Shown here piece after piece: positions 63,370 through 64,000 of a stretch of 64,000 bases of DNA. Below the pieces are notes generated by a model. That model did no database searches. It had not been told where the DNA came from and saw only the letters and a list, made by a program, of their open reading frames with translations. This DNA comes from Chryseobacterium sp. KACC 21268 (GTDB taxonomy: Bacteria; Bacteroidota; Bacteroidia; Flavobacteriales; Weeksellaceae): assembly GCA_028736075.1 (NCBI GenBank), contig CP117875.1:2418001-2482000 (forward strand). Reading direction: 5' to 3'. A program made the position numbers and the translations under genes. Positions within the stretch are counted from its first letter, which is position 1. The number at the start of each line of letters is the position of its first letter.

Positions 63370-64000
63370 TTATTGTTTTGATAATGCCATTAATATTTTG
63401 TCTGGTGTAATCGGCAAGTCTCTCATTCGCAAACCGATGGCGTTGTAGATCGCATTTGCAATGGCTGGAGCCGTTCCGATAATTCCCACTTCTCCCAAAC
63501 CTTTCGCTCCGGATGGATTGATATTTGGATCAGGCTTGTTTATAAAATCAACTTCGATGATCGGCGCGTCTGCATTCACGGCGAAGTGATATCCAGCAAG
63601 GTCGTTGGCAATCAATGATCCTAGTTTGGCATCGATTTGATTTTCTTCCATCAAGGCCATTCCAATTCCGCCCACTGCTGCTCCAGACATTTGATTGGCT
63701 GCCGCCTGAGAATTGATGATTTTCCCACCATCACCCACTACAGCCAGCTTATCTACTTTAACTTTTCCTGTTCTTTTATTCACGCGAACTTTGCAGAAAT
63801 GAGCTGAGGACGAACAAAACGCAAATTTCTTTTGCTCATCACCTGGTTTGGATGACACCTCAACTTTCACCTCATCCAGATTATTCTTTTCGAACAGTTC
63901 GTTGTAGGAAACAGAAACGGTAGCATTATTTTTTAAGGCAATTTTTGATTCGGTAAGGATAATGTGATCTGCAGGAGCACTTTTAAAACCAGAATTAATG
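63370..64000 (-). CDS. Second molybdopterin-binding subunit, C-terminal part (partial)
   Basis: The frame is open from the window edge to the TAA at 63370. The C-terminal segment has FCSSSAHFCKVRVNKRTGKV, KLAVVGDGGKIINSQAAANQ, MSGAAVGGIGMALMEENQID and the catalytic-Glu motif GAKGLGEVGIIGTAPAIANA, the signature of xanthine-dehydrogenase-family large subunits. It resembles the isoquinoline-oxidoreductase-type (IorB) branch more than the first large subunit here. Its ending (LPITPDKILMALSKQ) is normal. The upstream part is outside the window. Confidence 0.85.
   Translation of the reverse strand, partial: INSGFKSAPADHIILTESKIALKNNATVSVSYNELFEKNNLDEVKVEVSSKPGDEQKKFAFCSSSAHFCKVRVNKRTGKVKVDKLAVVGDGGKIINSQAAANQMSGAAVGGIGMALMEENQIDAKLGSLIANDLAGYHFAVNADAPIIEVDFINKPDPNINPSGAKGLGEVGIIGTAPAIANAIYNAIGLRMRDLPITPDKILMALSKQ

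Overview
The window looks like chromosome of a flavobacterium of the Weeksellaceae type (Chryseobacterium or a close relative). The evidence is low-GC DNA, promoters with the Bacteroidetes -7 box TAnnTTTG and no clear Shine-Dalgarno sites, a SusC/SusD pair, an atpD-atpC pair apart from the other ATP synthase genes, a DUF4349 lipoprotein, and a zeaxanthin-type carotenoid operon. The genus is inferred; no rRNA or tRNA gene was seen.

Layout. 1-6.7 kb: end of an Xre/MbcA-type antitoxin, RES toxin, kdsB, a secreted LolA-like protein, a YjbR protein, an outer-membrane barrel protein, ribF (minus), then atpD-atpC. 6.7-13.9 kb: a B12-binding radical SAM protein, an Xre-type regulator, a decayed lipoprotein gene, a TerC membrane protein, an M14 carboxypeptidase and a small lipoprotein. 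14-25.5 kb: a polysaccharide utilization locus, read on the minus strand as susC-susD-surface glycan-binding protein-GH30-GH16-GH30. Divergent from it are an MFS transporter and an NrtR-like regulator with a degenerate Nudix box. The enzymes suggest beta-1,3/1,6-glucan as substrate. 25.5-46 kb: mostly housekeeping genes (M28 peptidase, polA, mgtE, ppa, radC, an L,D-transpeptidase-like protein, lolD-type ATPase, uvrD/pcrA helicase, FUSC protein), then a small glycan-type cluster of two glycosyltransferases and a methyltransferase. 46-54 kb: MFS transporter, SulP transporter, a repeat-rich 0.8 kb gap, prfC, a DUF4349 protein and a TPR protein. 54-59.4 kb: MarR regulator-crtI-crtB-SRPBCC-crtZ-lycopene cyclase, an operon with overlapping or very close genes that should turn GGPP into zeaxanthin. 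59.4-64 kb: a PaoABC-like molybdenum hydroxylase operon and the end of a second molybdopterin subunit gene.

The gaps carry several families of short dispersed repeats: a ~90-110 nt structured element in three copies, a CTTCGA...CTGACA family that includes a tandem triplication over the 3' end of the SulP gene, AGCAGATT hairpins, and a GTGACTTTTGTGGTT repeat. A repeat-like stretch also sits in frame inside a glycosyltransferase gene. I found no CRISPR array, transposase or prophage. I did not find a clearly new multi-gene system. The best leads are the three-copy structured element, the radical SAM protein with a CX4CX2C cluster motif, the degenerate-Nudix regulator with a candidate operator at the glucan locus, and the overlap of a toxin gene with kdsB.
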